Below, one piece after another: positions 7,623-16,476 of a stretch of DNA of 64,000 nucleotides. This stretch comes from Rhodopseudomonas palustris. Its GTDB lineage: Bacteria > Pseudomonadota > Alphaproteobacteria > Rhizobiales > Xanthobacteraceae. The position numbers and the translations under genes are program-made. The notes under the pieces were generated by a model. The model searched no databases and was not told where the DNA came from. It was given only the letters and a program-made list of their open reading frames with translations. Location: assembly GCF_034479375.1 (NCBI RefSeq), contig NZ_CP140155.1, positions 4,440,501 through 4,504,500 on the forward strand. The letters are read 5' to 3'. Each line of letters starts with the position of its first letter. The stretch's first letter is position 1.

Positions 7623-9005
7623 CTACTGATACGCCGCGACGATGTCCGACACCGCGCGTTCGAGCTGCTTGGCCGTGGCGCATTGCCGGACGGTGTTGCA
7701 GAACGGCGCGTAGCGGAACATCTCGGAATCGCCAAAGCCCCAGCCCAGCCGGCCTTCGGGGTTGAGCCAGACCACGCGCTTGGCGCGCTCGGAAATGGTG
7801 CGCAGGATATCGGTGCGCGGGTCGAGCTTGTTGGTGCGGGCGTCGCCGAGCACGATCACCGTGGTCTTCGGTGTCACCGCGCGCAGCCAGCGCTTTTCGA
7901 AATCCGCCAGCGAATTGCCGTAGTCGGACGAGCCGAACCCGACCTTCGCCATGATCTCGCGCATCGCCGCTTCCGGCTCCTGCTTGTCGAGGATGTCGCT
8001 GACTTCGATCAGGTGGCCGGAGAACGCGAACGACCGGACATCGTCGACCACTTCGTGCAGGCTGTGGATCAGCAGCAGGAAGAAGTCTGAGACCTGCGCC
8101 ACCGAGCCGGAGACGTCGCACAGCGCCACGATCTTCGGCCGGTCGCGGTGGCGGCGCTTCCACGCGGTGAGAAACGGGATGCCGCCCCAGGCGGCGTTGC
8201 GGCGCATGGTGCGGCGGACGTCGAGATGGCCGCGGCGCTGCCGCTTGCGCGGCTTCGAATAGCGCTCGCGCAGCCGCCGCGCGATGGCGCGGATCAGCGC
8301 CTTCATCTGCTCGACCTGGCGCCGTTCCAGCCGCGCCAGCGGCGCGTTGCGCAGGATCTCGTGGCGCAGGTTTTCGGTTTCCTCGCGGCCGTACAGCAAG
8401 AGCGCCTGCGACACGCGCTCGCGCACGGCGTCGCGCAGGCCGTCGAGCAAGCCGGCGAGCCGCTCGGCATCGCCGGGATTGCTGGTCTTGAGCCGGTCGA
8501 GATCGTCGCGTAGCCGCCCGACGCCGAGCGCTTCCAGCATCCGGGTCTGGAACAGCCCGCGCTGGGTGAAGTAACGAATGTTGGAAAGCTCGGCCGCATT
8601 GGCCGCGCCTGCCAGCGCCGCCGCGACCGCGCTGCGATCCTGCGACAGCAGCATCTGCGCGAGCTCGCCGAGTTCGGTGGGCGTATTGCCGCCGTCCTGC
8701 GGCGCGCCGCCGGCGCCCGACGGCGACCCCGCATTGTCGGCCTCGGAGCTGTTGTTATCAGTCTCGAACTCGTCCTCCGGTGGCGGCGGTTCGGGGTGGC
8801 TGAAGAACAGATCGAAGCAATCGCCGAGCGCCTGCTTCTCCTCCTGGCTCTTCGCCAGCGTCAGCAGCAGCGTGTCGCGCAGCGTGGTGCGATCGGAAAA
8901 GCCGACATCGGCGACGGCGCGCATCGCGTCGATGCTTTCGGCCGGCGAGACGCGCACGCCGGCGCCGCGCGCCGCCCGGAAGAAGCGATGCAGCTCCTCG
9001 CGCAT
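7623..9005 (-). CDS. CoxE-like VWA domain protein
   Basis: 460 residues. The N-terminal helical region (MREELHRFFRAARGAGVRVS) is typical of CoxE/YehP-like VWA proteins. A long acidic and Gly/Pro linker lies near residues 75-125, and the C-terminal VWA domain has MIDAS motif DVSGS at about 297-301. The start ATG overlaps the stop of the MoxR gene by one base. MoxR AAA+ ATPases with CoxE-type VWA partners act as chaperones that insert or mature metal cofactors, for example CoxD/CoxE for CO dehydrogenase. No CO dehydrogenase genes are present, so the client is unknown; the upstream acyl-CoA dehydrogenase or another enzyme may be the target. Confidence 0.88.
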   Translation of the reverse strand: MREELHRFFRAARGAGVRVSPAESIDAMRAVADVGFSDRTTLRDTLLLTLAKSQEEKQALGDCFDLFFSHPEPPPPEDEFETDNNSSEADNAGSPSGAGGAPQDGGNTPTELGELAQMLLSQDRSAVAAALAGAANAAELSNIRYFTQRGLFQTRMLEALGVGRLRDDLDRLKTSNPGDAERLAGLLDGLRDAVRERVSQALLLYGREETENLRHEILRNAPLARLERRQVEQMKALIRAIARRLRERYSKPRKRQRRGHLDVRRTMRRNAAWGGIPFLTAWKRRHRDRPKIVALCDVSGSVAQVSDFFLLLIHSLHEVVDDVRSFAFSGHLIEVSDILDKQEPEAAMREIMAKVGFGSSDYGNSLADFEKRWLRAVTPKTTVIVLGDARTNKLDPRTDILRTISERAKRVVWLNPEGRLGWGFGDSEMFRYAPFCNTVRQCATAKQLERAVSDIVAAYQ

Positions 9006-9952
9006 CAGCCGAACGTGCCGGAGCGGCCGGCCTTGGCGACGAAGCCTGCGACCTGCGGCGTCGTGGTTTCGATGTCGGCCTCGTATTTCAGCAGCACGTT
9101 GAGCGTGTCCTTCACCGTCTCGTGGTCGAGCTCGGTCGATTGCAGCAGCACCAGCACCCGCGCCCAGTCGATCGTCTCGCTGACCGACGGCAGCTTCTTC
9201 AGGTCGAGCGCGCGGACCTGGTTGATGAAGCCGACGAGCTGCCTGCGCAGAATCTGCGAGGCGCCGGGCACGCGGCTCTCGACGATGCGCTCTTCGAGCT
9301 TCTGCTCGGGGAAGCCGATATGCAGATGCAGGCAACGCCGCTTCAGCGCGTCGGACAGGTCGCGCTCGCCGTTCGAGGTCAGCAGCACCAGCGGCTTCAC
9401 CACCGCGCTGATGGTGCCGAGTTCGGGGATCGAGACCTGATAGTCGGACAGGATTTCCAGCAGCAGCGATTCGAATTCGGCGTCCGATTTGTCGATCTCG
9501 TCGACCAGCAGCACGCAGCCATTGGGCTGCTCCAGCGCCTGCAGCAGCGGCCGCGGCTCGACGAATTCCTTGGAGAAGAACACGTCGCCGAAATCGTGCA
9601 GCCGGTCGAGCGCGCCCGCCAGCGTCTCGGCGCCGCCCAGCACTTCGCCGAGCTTGTCCTTGAGAATCTGGGTGTAGAGCAACTGCTTGGCGTATTTCCA
9701 CTCGTACAGCGCCTTGGCCTCGTCGAGGCCTTCGTAGCACTGCATCCGGATCATCCGCAGCCCGCGCCAGGCCGCCAGCGCCTTGGCGAGCTCGGTCTTG
9801 CCGACGCCGGCCGGGCCTTCGACCAGGATCGGCTTCTCGATCTTCTCCGCCAGATACACCGCGGTCGCGATCTGCCGGCTGGCGATGTAGCCGACCGATG
9901 CGAGGCCCGCCGTGACGGCGTCGATGGATTCGATCGGCATATGTGTGGTCAT
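9005..9952 (-). CDS. MoxR family AAA+ ATPase (CoxD-like)
   Basis: 315 residues from ATG 9952, chosen because it makes an ATGA overlap with the stop of the acyl-CoA dehydrogenase gene. Walker A is GPAGVGKTE at 46-54, Walker B VLLVDEIDKSD, followed by sensor-1 LTSNGERDLSDALKRRCLHL with the arginine-finger region. The C-terminal lid is short. It forms a chaperone pair with the CoxE-like protein encoded next. MoxR proteins usually remodel or activate a specific enzyme complex; the client is not evident from sequence. Confidence 0.92.
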   Translation of the reverse strand: MTTHMPIESIDAVTAGLASVGYIASRQIATAVYLAEKIEKPILVEGPAGVGKTELAKALAAWRGLRMIRMQCYEGLDEAKALYEWKYAKQLLYTQILKDKLGEVLGGAETLAGALDRLHDFGDVFFSKEFVEPRPLLQALEQPNGCVLLVDEIDKSDAEFESLLLEILSDYQVSIPELGTISAVVKPLVLLTSNGERDLSDALKRRCLHLHIGFPEQKLEERIVESRVPGASQILRRQLVGFINQVRALDLKKLPSVSETIDWARVLVLLQSTELDHETVKDTLNVLLKYEADIETTTPQVAGFVAKAGRSGTFG

Positions 9953-11025
9953 TCGTGTCGTTCGCTCCAGAGGGATTGGCCGAGAGTGATCTGCCGCTGC
10001 TTGCGCGGCTCGCGCGCGACATTGGCGAGGACGTCGTAGGCCGCCAGCGCGCGGCCGACGCGATCGTCGGTTCGCGCCACGGCGAAATGCGCGCGGATTT
10101 CGTCGACAATTCCGGCGGCGAGCGCGCGGATTCCGATCAAGCGCGCCGGCACCGGTGGCGTGCCGTCGTCGAGCGACAGGACGGCGGCCCGGCTCGTCGT
10201 CTCGATCAGCGCGACCTGTCCGGCGAGACGCCCGAGCCGCACCGCGTGGTCCTCGCTCGGCTCGACCTGCGCGGCGATCGCCCGCAGCAGCCACGTCAGA
10301 AAGCCCGCGGTGGTGGCGGTGCCGACGGTGTCCTCGACATCGCGAAACGGCAGCGCCATCGCCGGATAGGCGTCGCGCTCGCCGCCGATCCGCGCCGAGG
10401 CCAGCACCACGCACTGGTCGAGCGCGAGTTCGCAATGCGACGCCGGTGCCAGCACGTCGAGCGACGGCATCGGCGTCATCGTCAGTCCCGGCGTTTCGCG
10501 CGGCACCGCGAACAACCCGTAGCGCTTGCGGCCGTCTTCAATCGCGACGATCGCCAGAACGAGGAAGATATCGGCGACCGGCCCGTTGGTGATCCAGGCC
10601 TTGCGGCCGCTGATGACGAAACTCTCGCCCTGCGGCGCCGCGGCGGTCTGCAGATGTTTCGGATGCGCGCCGGCGCCGGGCTCGGAAATCGCCACCGCGG
10701 CCCAGCAATCGCCTGCAGCGATGCGCGTCAGCAGATCACTGCGCTGCGCGTCGTCGGCGAAGCCGGCGATGAAGAAGCGGGCGATCAGTTGACGTCCTGC
10801 GAAGGCGGTGGCGAGGCCGAGCTCGCCCGTCGTCGCAGCGATCGCCTGTTCGGCGAGCGCGATGGCGCTGAAACTATCCAACGATGCATCGTCGCCCGGC
10901 AGTCCGATCCGGAACAGGCCCGCGCGGCGCATCGCCCCGAACGGGTCGCCGAGGCGATCGGCGGGATCGATCGCGCGCCAGCGCTGGATAAGGTCGGCGA
11001 CGGCCTCACTGGTGGTTTGCGACAT
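9949..11025 (-). CDS. Acyl-CoA dehydrogenase family flavoprotein
   Basis: 358 residues, slightly shorter than the usual 380. The middle shows AVAISEPGAGAHPKHLQTAA and FVISGRKAWITNGPVADIFL, typical of the FAD-binding beta domain. The N-terminal helical domain (GLFRIGLPGDDASLD) is also recognisable. The C-terminal helical domain is divergent, the usual catalytic Glu region is not obvious, and the arginine-rich FAD motif is weak, so the substrate cannot be named. First gene of a coupled operon with MoxR and CoxE-like genes (ATGA overlap), an unusual setting for beta-oxidation. Either a specialised acyl-CoA oxidising enzyme needing a chaperone or a non-classical member. Confidence 0.82.
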   Translation of the reverse strand: MSQTTSEAVADLIQRWRAIDPADRLGDPFGAMRRAGLFRIGLPGDDASLDSFSAIALAEQAIAATTGELGLATAFAGRQLIARFFIAGFADDAQRSDLLTRIAAGDCWAAVAISEPGAGAHPKHLQTAAAPQGESFVISGRKAWITNGPVADIFLVLAIVAIEDGRKRYGLFAVPRETPGLTMTPMPSLDVLAPASHCELALDQCVVLASARIGGERDAYPAMALPFRDVEDTVGTATTAGFLTWLLRAIAAQVEPSEDHAVRLGRLAGQVALIETTSRAAVLSLDDGTPPVPARLIGIRALAAGIVDEIRAHFAVARTDDRVGRALAAYDVLANVAREPRKQRQITLGQSLWSERHE

Positions 11026-11128
11026 CGATAGATCCGGTTCGAAACGGCGGCACGTCCTTGCTGTCTAGGATAACCGGGCCGTGGTCGCGAGCGGATTCTT
11101 CCATTCCGCCGAACGGAATGGGGCGTCT

Positions 11129-11236
11129 TCAGCGGATCTCCCGCATCACCTGCGCATAGGCGAGAACGTCGAACAGCGCGGTGCCCCCGATGATGTTGCC
11201 GATCAGAGCCGGCAGCATGTAGGTCGCCGTTACTTC
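11129..11236 (-). pseudogene. Remnant of a formate/nitrite transporter (FNT) C-terminus
   Basis: About 35 codons ending at TGA 11129-11131 read ...MLPALIGNIIGG then TALFDVLAYAQVMREIR, which fits the last transmembrane helix and tail of FNT-family channels of the YfdC type. Upstream of 11236 the frame runs into unrelated Arg-rich sequence, so only the 3' end survives. It lies near formate dehydrogenase genes, consistent with loss of a former formate channel. Recognised by pattern only. Confidence 0.55.
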
Positions 11237-11326
11237 GAGCGCCGCAGGCGAGGCGTCAGCGCCGTTGTGGCGACCGCGTCGGGGTGGCTGCAGGCGAATG
11301 CTCCGGCCCGGCCGGATCCCGAGCAC

Positions 11327-11917
11327 TCACAGATGCGCGAGATAATGCGCCAGCGCGTAGATTTCTTCCTCGCTCAGCGGATAGGCGACGTCGGCCATCG
11401 CCGCCATCGCGCCGCCGGAGCGCTGGCCGGATTTGAATTCGTTCAGCGCCTTGATCAGATATTCCTCGCGCTGGCCGGCCAGCCGCGCGGTCGCCTTGGT
11501 GCCGGCGTAGTTGTCGGTGTGGCACGAGGCGCAGCGCCGCCCCGCCGCGGCCTGAGCCCCCTTGCGCGACAGTTCCGGGTCGTCGTCGGGCTTGCTGTTC
11601 CGCATCGGCGGCAGCGAGGCGTAGTAGGCGCCGAGGTTGCGGATATCCTCGTTGCTGAGGTCGTCGACGAACGGGCGCATGCTGGCGTTCTGTCGCGTGC
11701 CGCTGCGGAAGAAGACCAGTTGCCATTGAATGAACAGGTCGGGCTGCCCGGCCAGCGACGGCGTGTATTCCATCGGCGAGATGCCGTTCTCGCCATGGCA
11801 TCCGGCGCAGAGTGCCGCCTTGGACTTGCCGGCTTCGAGATCGGCGGCGGCGAGCGGCGAGGCGGCGCCGAGCATTGCCAGTCCGAGCGTGATCAGCGGT
11901 GCGGCGAGTCGAGTCAT
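11327..11917 (-). CDS. Periplasmic diheme cytochrome c (c4-like)
   Basis: 196 residues with a signal peptide (LITLGLAMLGAASPLAAA). Two class I heme sites are present: CAGCH at 37-41 and CASCH at 129-133, each with a downstream Met as possible axial ligand (Met80 in ASMRPF; Met174 in AAMADV). Two tandem cytochrome c domains of about 85 residues match the c4 layout. It would carry electrons in the periplasm. The next gene upstream on the same strand encodes a PQQ-type sugar dehydrogenase-like protein, so it may be that enzyme's electron acceptor, though a 241 bp repeat-bearing gap separates them. Confidence 0.9.
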   Translation of the reverse strand: MTRLAAPLITLGLAMLGAASPLAAADLEAGKSKAALCAGCHGENGISPMEYTPSLAGQPDLFIQWQLVFFRSGTRQNASMRPFVDDLSNEDIRNLGAYYASLPPMRNSKPDDDPELSRKGAQAAAGRRCASCHTDNYAGTKATARLAGQREEYLIKALNEFKSGQRSGGAMAAMADVAYPLSEEEIYALAHYLAHL

Positions 11918-11964
11918 GGTTCTCTCTGTTGGCTCAGAGGTTGTCGTTGGACAGCGTCAGATTT

Positions 11965-12130
11965 TGTCATTCCGGGATTCGTCGCGGACGGCGGAGCCGG
12001 CCGGGACGAAGGCCCGGAATCCATATCCCCTGGGCGCGCGGCAGAGCACGCCGATCGTGGCCGTGCAGATCACGAACACAGCGAGTGTGGATTCCGGGCT
12101 CGCGAGCGTTGCTCGCGCCCCGGAATGACG
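11965..12130. repeat. Palindromic repeat, family D
   Basis: The outer arms are GTCATTCCGGGATTCGTCGC and the inverse ending GCCCCGGAATGACG, enclosing GGAATCCATATCCC ... GTGGATTCCGGGC. A long imperfect inverted repeat filling the gap between the cytochrome and dehydrogenase genes. Confidence 0.7.
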
Positions 12131-12158
12131 AAAGTGAGCAAAGCGGCGGACCAGCTAC

Positions 12159-13412
12159 TCACTTACTGTAGCTGATCCGATAGATCGCGCCGGCCCAGTC
12201 GTCCGCCACCAGCATCGCGCCGTCCTTGGCCAGCACGATATCGGCGGGGCGGCCGAGATAGCCCTGGTCGCCTTCGAGCCAGCCTTCGGCGAAGATCTCC
12301 TGCCTGGCGTTCTTGCCGTCCGGATCGGCGATCACCCGCTTGATCCGCGCGCCCTGATATTTGTGCCGGTTCCAGGAGCCGTGCTCGGCGATGAAGATGT
12401 TGTTCTTGTACTCGGCGGGGAATTGATCGCCGGTGTAGAACTTCATCCCCAGCGGAGCGACATGGGCGCCGAGATTCAGCACCGGCGGCGTGAACTCCGA
12501 GCACTGGTGCCCCATCGCGAATTTCGGGTCCGGCATGTCGCCCTGATGGCAATACGGATAGCCGAAATGCTCGCCGAGCTTGCTGATCATGTTGAGCTTG
12601 TCGCTCGGCATGTCGTCGCTCACCCAGTCGCGGGCATTCTCGGTGAACCAGTATTTTCCGGTGCGCGGATCGACGTCGCCGCCGACCGAATTGCGCACGC
12701 CGAGCGCGACCAGTTCGGCGTTGCCGGTCTTGGGATCGACGCGGCGGATTTGCGACAGCGAGGTCGGCGGCAGGCCGATGTTGAAGGGCGGGCCGAACGG
12801 CACGTAGAACCAGCCGTCCTTGTCGGCGGCGAGATACTTCCAGCCGTGCGCCACGTAGGACGGCATGTCGTCATACACCACCTTGCCGTCGCCGAGCTTG
12901 TCGAGATTGGCCTCGGCGTTGTCGTAGCGGATCAGCTTGTCGATATCGATCACGTACAGCGCGCCGTTCTGGAACGCGAGGCCGGTCGGCATCTTCAGGC
13001 CCTTGAGGATGGTCTTGACCTGCTTCTTGCCGTCCTTGTCGGTGATCGCATAGACGTTGCCGAGCCCGAACGAGCCGACGAACAACGTGCCGTTGTCGCC
13101 GAAGGCCATCTGCCGCGCGGCGAGTACGCCGGAGGCGTAGACCTCGATCTTGAATCCCGGCGGCAGCTTGATCTTCTTCATCATCGCCGCGAGTTCGGCG
13201 TCGGACGAGCCGGTCGGCGGCCCGGCCGGCGGCGCGAGACCCTTCTGCGCTTCCGTCTCGTCGCCCAGGAACCAGTCGGGCGGCGGATTGGTCCAGAAGT
13301 CCTTCTTGTCGGAGTCGTATTTCTTGAGGCCCTGCGCGCCGGCCTGATGGACCGTCGCAGTCGCCAGGACCACAGCGCACGCAATCACGGATCGTTTGAA
13401 GACCGATTTCAT
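12159..13412 (-). CDS. PQQ-type sugar (sorbosone) dehydrogenase family protein
   Basis: 417 residues from ATG 13412, preceded by GAGGGAG. A signal peptide (SVIACAVVLATATVHQAGA) leads to a six-bladed beta-propeller of the soluble glucose/L-sorbosone dehydrogenase family: LPPGFKIEVYASGVLAARQM, MPTGLAFQNGALYVIDID, GVRNSVGGDVDPRTGKYWF, GWLEGDQGYLGRPADIVLA and LVADDWAGAIYRI are family landmarks. The catalytic propeller His near SYVAHGWKYL and the NSVGGD region fit PQQ and Ca2+ binding. It acts in the periplasm and would pass electrons to a cytochrome such as the c4-like one downstream. The substrate is not certain; no pqq biosynthesis genes are in the window. Confidence 0.82.
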   Translation of the reverse strand: MKSVFKRSVIACAVVLATATVHQAGAQGLKKYDSDKKDFWTNPPPDWFLGDETEAQKGLAPPAGPPTGSSDAELAAMMKKIKLPPGFKIEVYASGVLAARQMAFGDNGTLFVGSFGLGNVYAITDKDGKKQVKTILKGLKMPTGLAFQNGALYVIDIDKLIRYDNAEANLDKLGDGKVVYDDMPSYVAHGWKYLAADKDGWFYVPFGPPFNIGLPPTSLSQIRRVDPKTGNAELVALGVRNSVGGDVDPRTGKYWFTENARDWVSDDMPSDKLNMISKLGEHFGYPYCHQGDMPDPKFAMGHQCSEFTPPVLNLGAHVAPLGMKFYTGDQFPAEYKNNIFIAEHGSWNRHKYQGARIKRVIADPDGKNARQEIFAEGWLEGDQGYLGRPADIVLAKDGAMLVADDWAGAIYRISYSK

Positions 13413-13681
13413 CGCGTCACTCCCTCGCACGGCCCACTGATGCAGCCGCATTATTGTTGTCGACACCGCCCGGGCATCGCCACCGGCGTCGGAGCGCCGG
13501 CCGACAGACGCTATCATAGCGGCGGCGACTGAGAAGGAAGATTGCGAGCAAATTGCGTCTGATCACCGCCGCGGCCGATTAGTTCGCTGAAGCGAAATCT
13601 CGCTGCGATGCACTTGATGCAGTGCATTCCCGGAATGATCAGTCGGAGGAGCGCTCCGGTGTCGGCCATCGACCGACGCGG
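13413..13681. other. Gene-free stretch upstream of the sugar dehydrogenase gene
   Basis: Together with the hairpin at 13682-13711 this makes a 312 bp gap. It must hold the promoter of the dehydrogenase gene, reading leftwards, and contains AT-richer words (CATTATTGTTGTCGAC near 13450). No operator or open frame is convincing. Confidence 0.5.
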
Positions 13682-13711
13682 TGCGGGACGGCAAAGGGCC
13701 GCCGTCCCGCA
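13682..13711 (-). terminator. Perfect 11 bp hairpin after the OFA transporter gene
   Basis: TGCGGGACGGC at 13682-13692 and GCCGTCCCGCA at 13701-13711 are exact complements around an 8 nt loop, 13 bp past the transporter stop. No T-run follows, so it may end transcription with Rho or stabilise the mRNA 3' end. Confidence 0.6.
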
Positions 13712-13724
13712 TCATCGTATCGAC

Positions 13725-15374
13725 TCAGAAGATCCTGAGCGAATTCTGCAGCGTGACCCACACGCCCCAGGCGAGCGGGACGCCGACGAAGGCCCAGAAT
13801 GCCGCGGCGCGAGCGTCGAGGCCGCCTTTGCCGATGCCGTAGGAGCCGCCGCCGGTGCTGGCCGCCGCGCCCTTGGCCTGCAGCGCGGCGACTTCCTCCG
13901 GCTTCATGAACCATTTGTCGGCGAGCGGCTTCACCATCGCGTTGCAGATCAGGCCCACCACCAGCATCCCGGCGAGGATGTACATGGTGAAGTCGTAGAC
14001 CTGCGCCCGCTCCACGCCGGCGGCGATCTGCGCCTCGCGGATGTAGTTCACCACCACCGGGCCGATGATGCCGGCGGTCGCCCAAGCGGTCAGCAGCCGG
14101 CCGTGGATAGCGCCGACGAACTGGGTGCCGAAGATGTCGGCCAGATAGGCCGGCACCGTGGCGAAGCCGCCGCCATACATCGACAGGATGATGCCGAAGG
14201 CGAGCACGAACATCACCTTGCTGCCCATCGCCGCGAAGGTCGGCGCCAGCGCGTAGAGCACGATGCCGAGAATGAAGAACACGTAGTAGGTGTTCTTGCG
14301 GCCGATCTTGTCGGACAGCGACGCCCAGAAGAACCGCCCGGCGATGTTGAACAGCGACAGCAGCCCCGCGAAGCCGGCGGCGATGCCGGCGATCATGGTC
14401 TTCTGTTCGGCCGAGAGCTGGTTGAAGCTGAGATCGGGCAGGCCGATCAGCTTGCCGGCGAAGATCTCCTGCAGCATCGGCGAGGCCATGCCGATGACGC
14501 CGATGCCGGCCGAGACGTTGAGGCACAGCACCGCCCAGATCAGCCAGAACTGCCGGGTCTTGTGCGCATCGCGCAGATGCACGTGATGCTCGGTGATCAT
14601 GGTGTTGGCCTTGGCCGGCGGCGTCCAGCCCTCGGGCCGCCAGTTCGGCGGCGCGATCCGATACGAGAACGCGCCGATGGTCATGAACACGAAATAGATC
14701 AGGCCCATCACCAGGAAGGTCTGCCAGACGCCGACGTCGGTCGGGGTCTTGAAGTAGTTCATCAGCATGTTGGCCAGCGGCGCGCCGATCATGGCGCCGC
14801 CGCCGAAGCCCATGATCGCCATGCCGGTCGCCATACCGCGGCGATCCGGAAACCATTTCACCAGTGTCGACACCGGCGAGATGTAGCCGAGCCCCAGCCC
14901 GATGCCGCCGATCACGCCGGAGCCGAGCCACAGCAGCCAGAGTTGGTGCGTGTAGATGCCGATCGCGCCGAGCACGAGTCCGCCGGACCAGCAGATCGCC
15001 GAGACGAAGCCCGCCTTGCGCGGGCCGACCCGCTCCAGCCAGCCGCCCCAGATCGCCGCCGAGGCGCCGAGCAGCACGAAGAACAGCGTGTACATCCAGC
15101 CCATCGAGGCGACGCGCCAGTCGCAGCTCGTCGTCACCAGCTCCTGGAAGATCGACATGTCCGAACAGACCTTCGGCGCGGACAGGCCGACGGCGCGCGA
15201 CAGCGGCAGCCAGAACACGCTGAAGCCGTAGGCCATGCCGATGCACAGATGGATGCAGAGCGCCGCCGGAGGAACCAGCCAGCGATTGTAGCCGGCGGCC
15301 GCGATGATGCGTTCGCGATCGAGCAGACCCGGCCGCGCGCCGGACAGCCGTCCGGCTCCTTCCAAGGTTGTCAT
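13725..15374 (-). CDS. MFS transporter, oxalate/formate antiporter (OFA) family
   Basis: 549 residues with about 12 transmembrane helices. The N-terminal half shows YGFSVFWLPLSRAVGL, DWRVASMGWMYTLFFVLLG and GLGLGYISPVSTLVKWFPDR, the last being the OFA-family signature region. The central loop between helices 6 and 7 is long (PPNWRPEGWTPP...), as in YhjX-like members, and a further C-terminal tail carries a helix. It lies 63 bp downstream of fdsD on the same strand, so formate or oxalate uptake for the formate dehydrogenase is a fair inference. Other small carboxylates are possible. Confidence 0.85.
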   Translation of the reverse strand: MTTLEGAGRLSGARPGLLDRERIIAAAGYNRWLVPPAALCIHLCIGMAYGFSVFWLPLSRAVGLSAPKVCSDMSIFQELVTTSCDWRVASMGWMYTLFFVLLGASAAIWGGWLERVGPRKAGFVSAICWSGGLVLGAIGIYTHQLWLLWLGSGVIGGIGLGLGYISPVSTLVKWFPDRRGMATGMAIMGFGGGAMIGAPLANMLMNYFKTPTDVGVWQTFLVMGLIYFVFMTIGAFSYRIAPPNWRPEGWTPPAKANTMITEHHVHLRDAHKTRQFWLIWAVLCLNVSAGIGVIGMASPMLQEIFAGKLIGLPDLSFNQLSAEQKTMIAGIAAGFAGLLSLFNIAGRFFWASLSDKIGRKNTYYVFFILGIVLYALAPTFAAMGSKVMFVLAFGIILSMYGGGFATVPAYLADIFGTQFVGAIHGRLLTAWATAGIIGPVVVNYIREAQIAAGVERAQVYDFTMYILAGMLVVGLICNAMVKPLADKWFMKPEEVAALQAKGAAASTGGGSYGIGKGGLDARAAAFWAFVGVPLAWGVWVTLQNSLRIF

Positions 15375-15437
15375 GTCGTTTCCTTCCCCTGTTGAATCGC
15401 CCGTTTTCGGACTGATTTCTCGTCGCCTGCCGTCTTC

Positions 15438-15653
15438 TTATTGTGTCGTTTTCAGTGCCTCCACGGCCGCGCGCACGTCCGGCGCGAGCCCTTCGCCGCC
15501 CGCATCGAGATGCGCGACGATCGCCTTGCGCATCCGCGGATCCCAGAACTTCTTCAGGTGTTCGGCGATGCCGGGCACCGCTCTGTCCGGGCCCTGACTG
15601 CGAAAGAAGGTGCCGATCTGATTGGCCATATGGACCAGCTGGTCAGGCGACAT
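15438..15653 (-). CDS. fdsD: NAD-dependent formate dehydrogenase delta subunit
   Basis: 71 residues: LVHMANQIGTFFRSQGPDRA and IAEHLKKFWDPRMRKAIVAH match the small FdsD family. FdsD is needed for assembly or activity of the FdsABG holoenzyme in Rhodobacter and Cupriavidus. Its start overlaps the fdhD 3' end by 11 nt, and it is the last subunit gene of the operon. Cytoplasmic, no cofactor motif. Confidence 0.93.
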   Translation of the reverse strand: MSPDQLVHMANQIGTFFRSQGPDRAVPGIAEHLKKFWDPRMRKAIVAHLDAGGEGLAPDVRAAVEALKTTQ

Positions 15654-16476
15654 CGGCGGCTCCCTCGCTGGTCCGGCCGCCGATGCGGCCGGGATGGGTG
15701 AACACTTCGAAGCCGTCGGCGCGCGCGATCGCGGCCAGCGTGATGCCGGCGGCCTCCGCCATCCGCACCGCCAGCGCGGTCGGTGCGGAGACGGCGACCA
15801 GCAGCGGCGCGCCGAGCGCGGCGGTCTTCTGCACCATCTCCACCGAGACGCGGCTGGTCAGCAGCACGATGCCGTTGCCGGTGGCGATCCGCTGCCGCGC
15901 CAGCGCGCCGGCGAGCTTGTCGAGCGCGTTGTGGCGGCCGACGTCCTCGCGCAAGGCGACGATGCCGCGCGCCGGCGTCCAGAACGCCGCGGCGTGCACG
16001 GCGCGGGTCTCGATGTTGAGTGTCTGCAGCGGCGGCATCGCCTCGATCGCGGCGATGATCTGCTGCGGCGTGAACCGGCCGCCGGCGCGCACGATCGCCG
16101 CCGGGCGCAGCGCCTCGGTGATCGAATCGACGCCGCACAGGCCGCAGCCGGTGGGGCCTGCGATATGGCGGCGGCGCTGCTGCAGCCGCTCGCCCTCGGC
16201 GCCGCCGATCCACATCCGCAATTCGACGCCGTCGTCCAGTTCGACGATCTCGAAGCTGTCGATCTGCGACGGCGCCGCGATCACGCCTTCGCTGAGGCTG
16301 AAGCCGATCGCGAAATCTTCGAGATCGGCCGGCGTCGCCATCATCACCGCGTGGGTGCCGCCATTGTAGCTGATCGCGACCGGCGTCTCCTCGGGAATCG
16401 TGCGGGCGCCGTCCTGCATCCGGCCGCCCCGCCAGGTCCGGGTAGCGCCGGTGTGGACGGTCGGGCGCATCGTCAC
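15643..16476 (-). CDS. fdhD: Formate dehydrogenase accessory sulfurtransferase FdhD (FdsC)
   Basis: 277 residues. FdhD/FdsC transfers sulfur to, and inserts, the bis-MGD molybdenum cofactor of formate dehydrogenase. The sulfur-carrying cysteines are C111 and C114 in GCGLCGVDS. REDVGRHNALDKLAGA and LLTSRVSVEMVQKTA are the other conserved blocks. A GTG start at 16476 gives a GTGA overlap with the fdsA stop; ATG at 16470 is the alternative. In Rhodobacter capsulatus the same position in the operon is called fdsC. Confidence 0.95.
   Translation of the reverse strand: MTMRPTVHTGATRTWRGGRMQDGARTIPEETPVAISYNGGTHAVMMATPADLEDFAIGFSLSEGVIAAPSQIDSFEIVELDDGVELRMWIGGAEGERLQQRRRHIAGPTGCGLCGVDSITEALRPAAIVRAGGRFTPQQIIAAIEAMPPLQTLNIETRAVHAAAFWTPARGIVALREDVGRHNALDKLAGALARQRIATGNGIVLLTSRVSVEMVQKTAALGAPLLVAVSAPTALAVRMAEAAGITLAAIARADGFEVFTHPGRIGGRTSEGAADVA

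Noticed and set aside
13608..15395. A 595-codon plus-strand frame
   Set aside because: Antisense to the OFA transporter. His/Arg/Asp-rich shadow.
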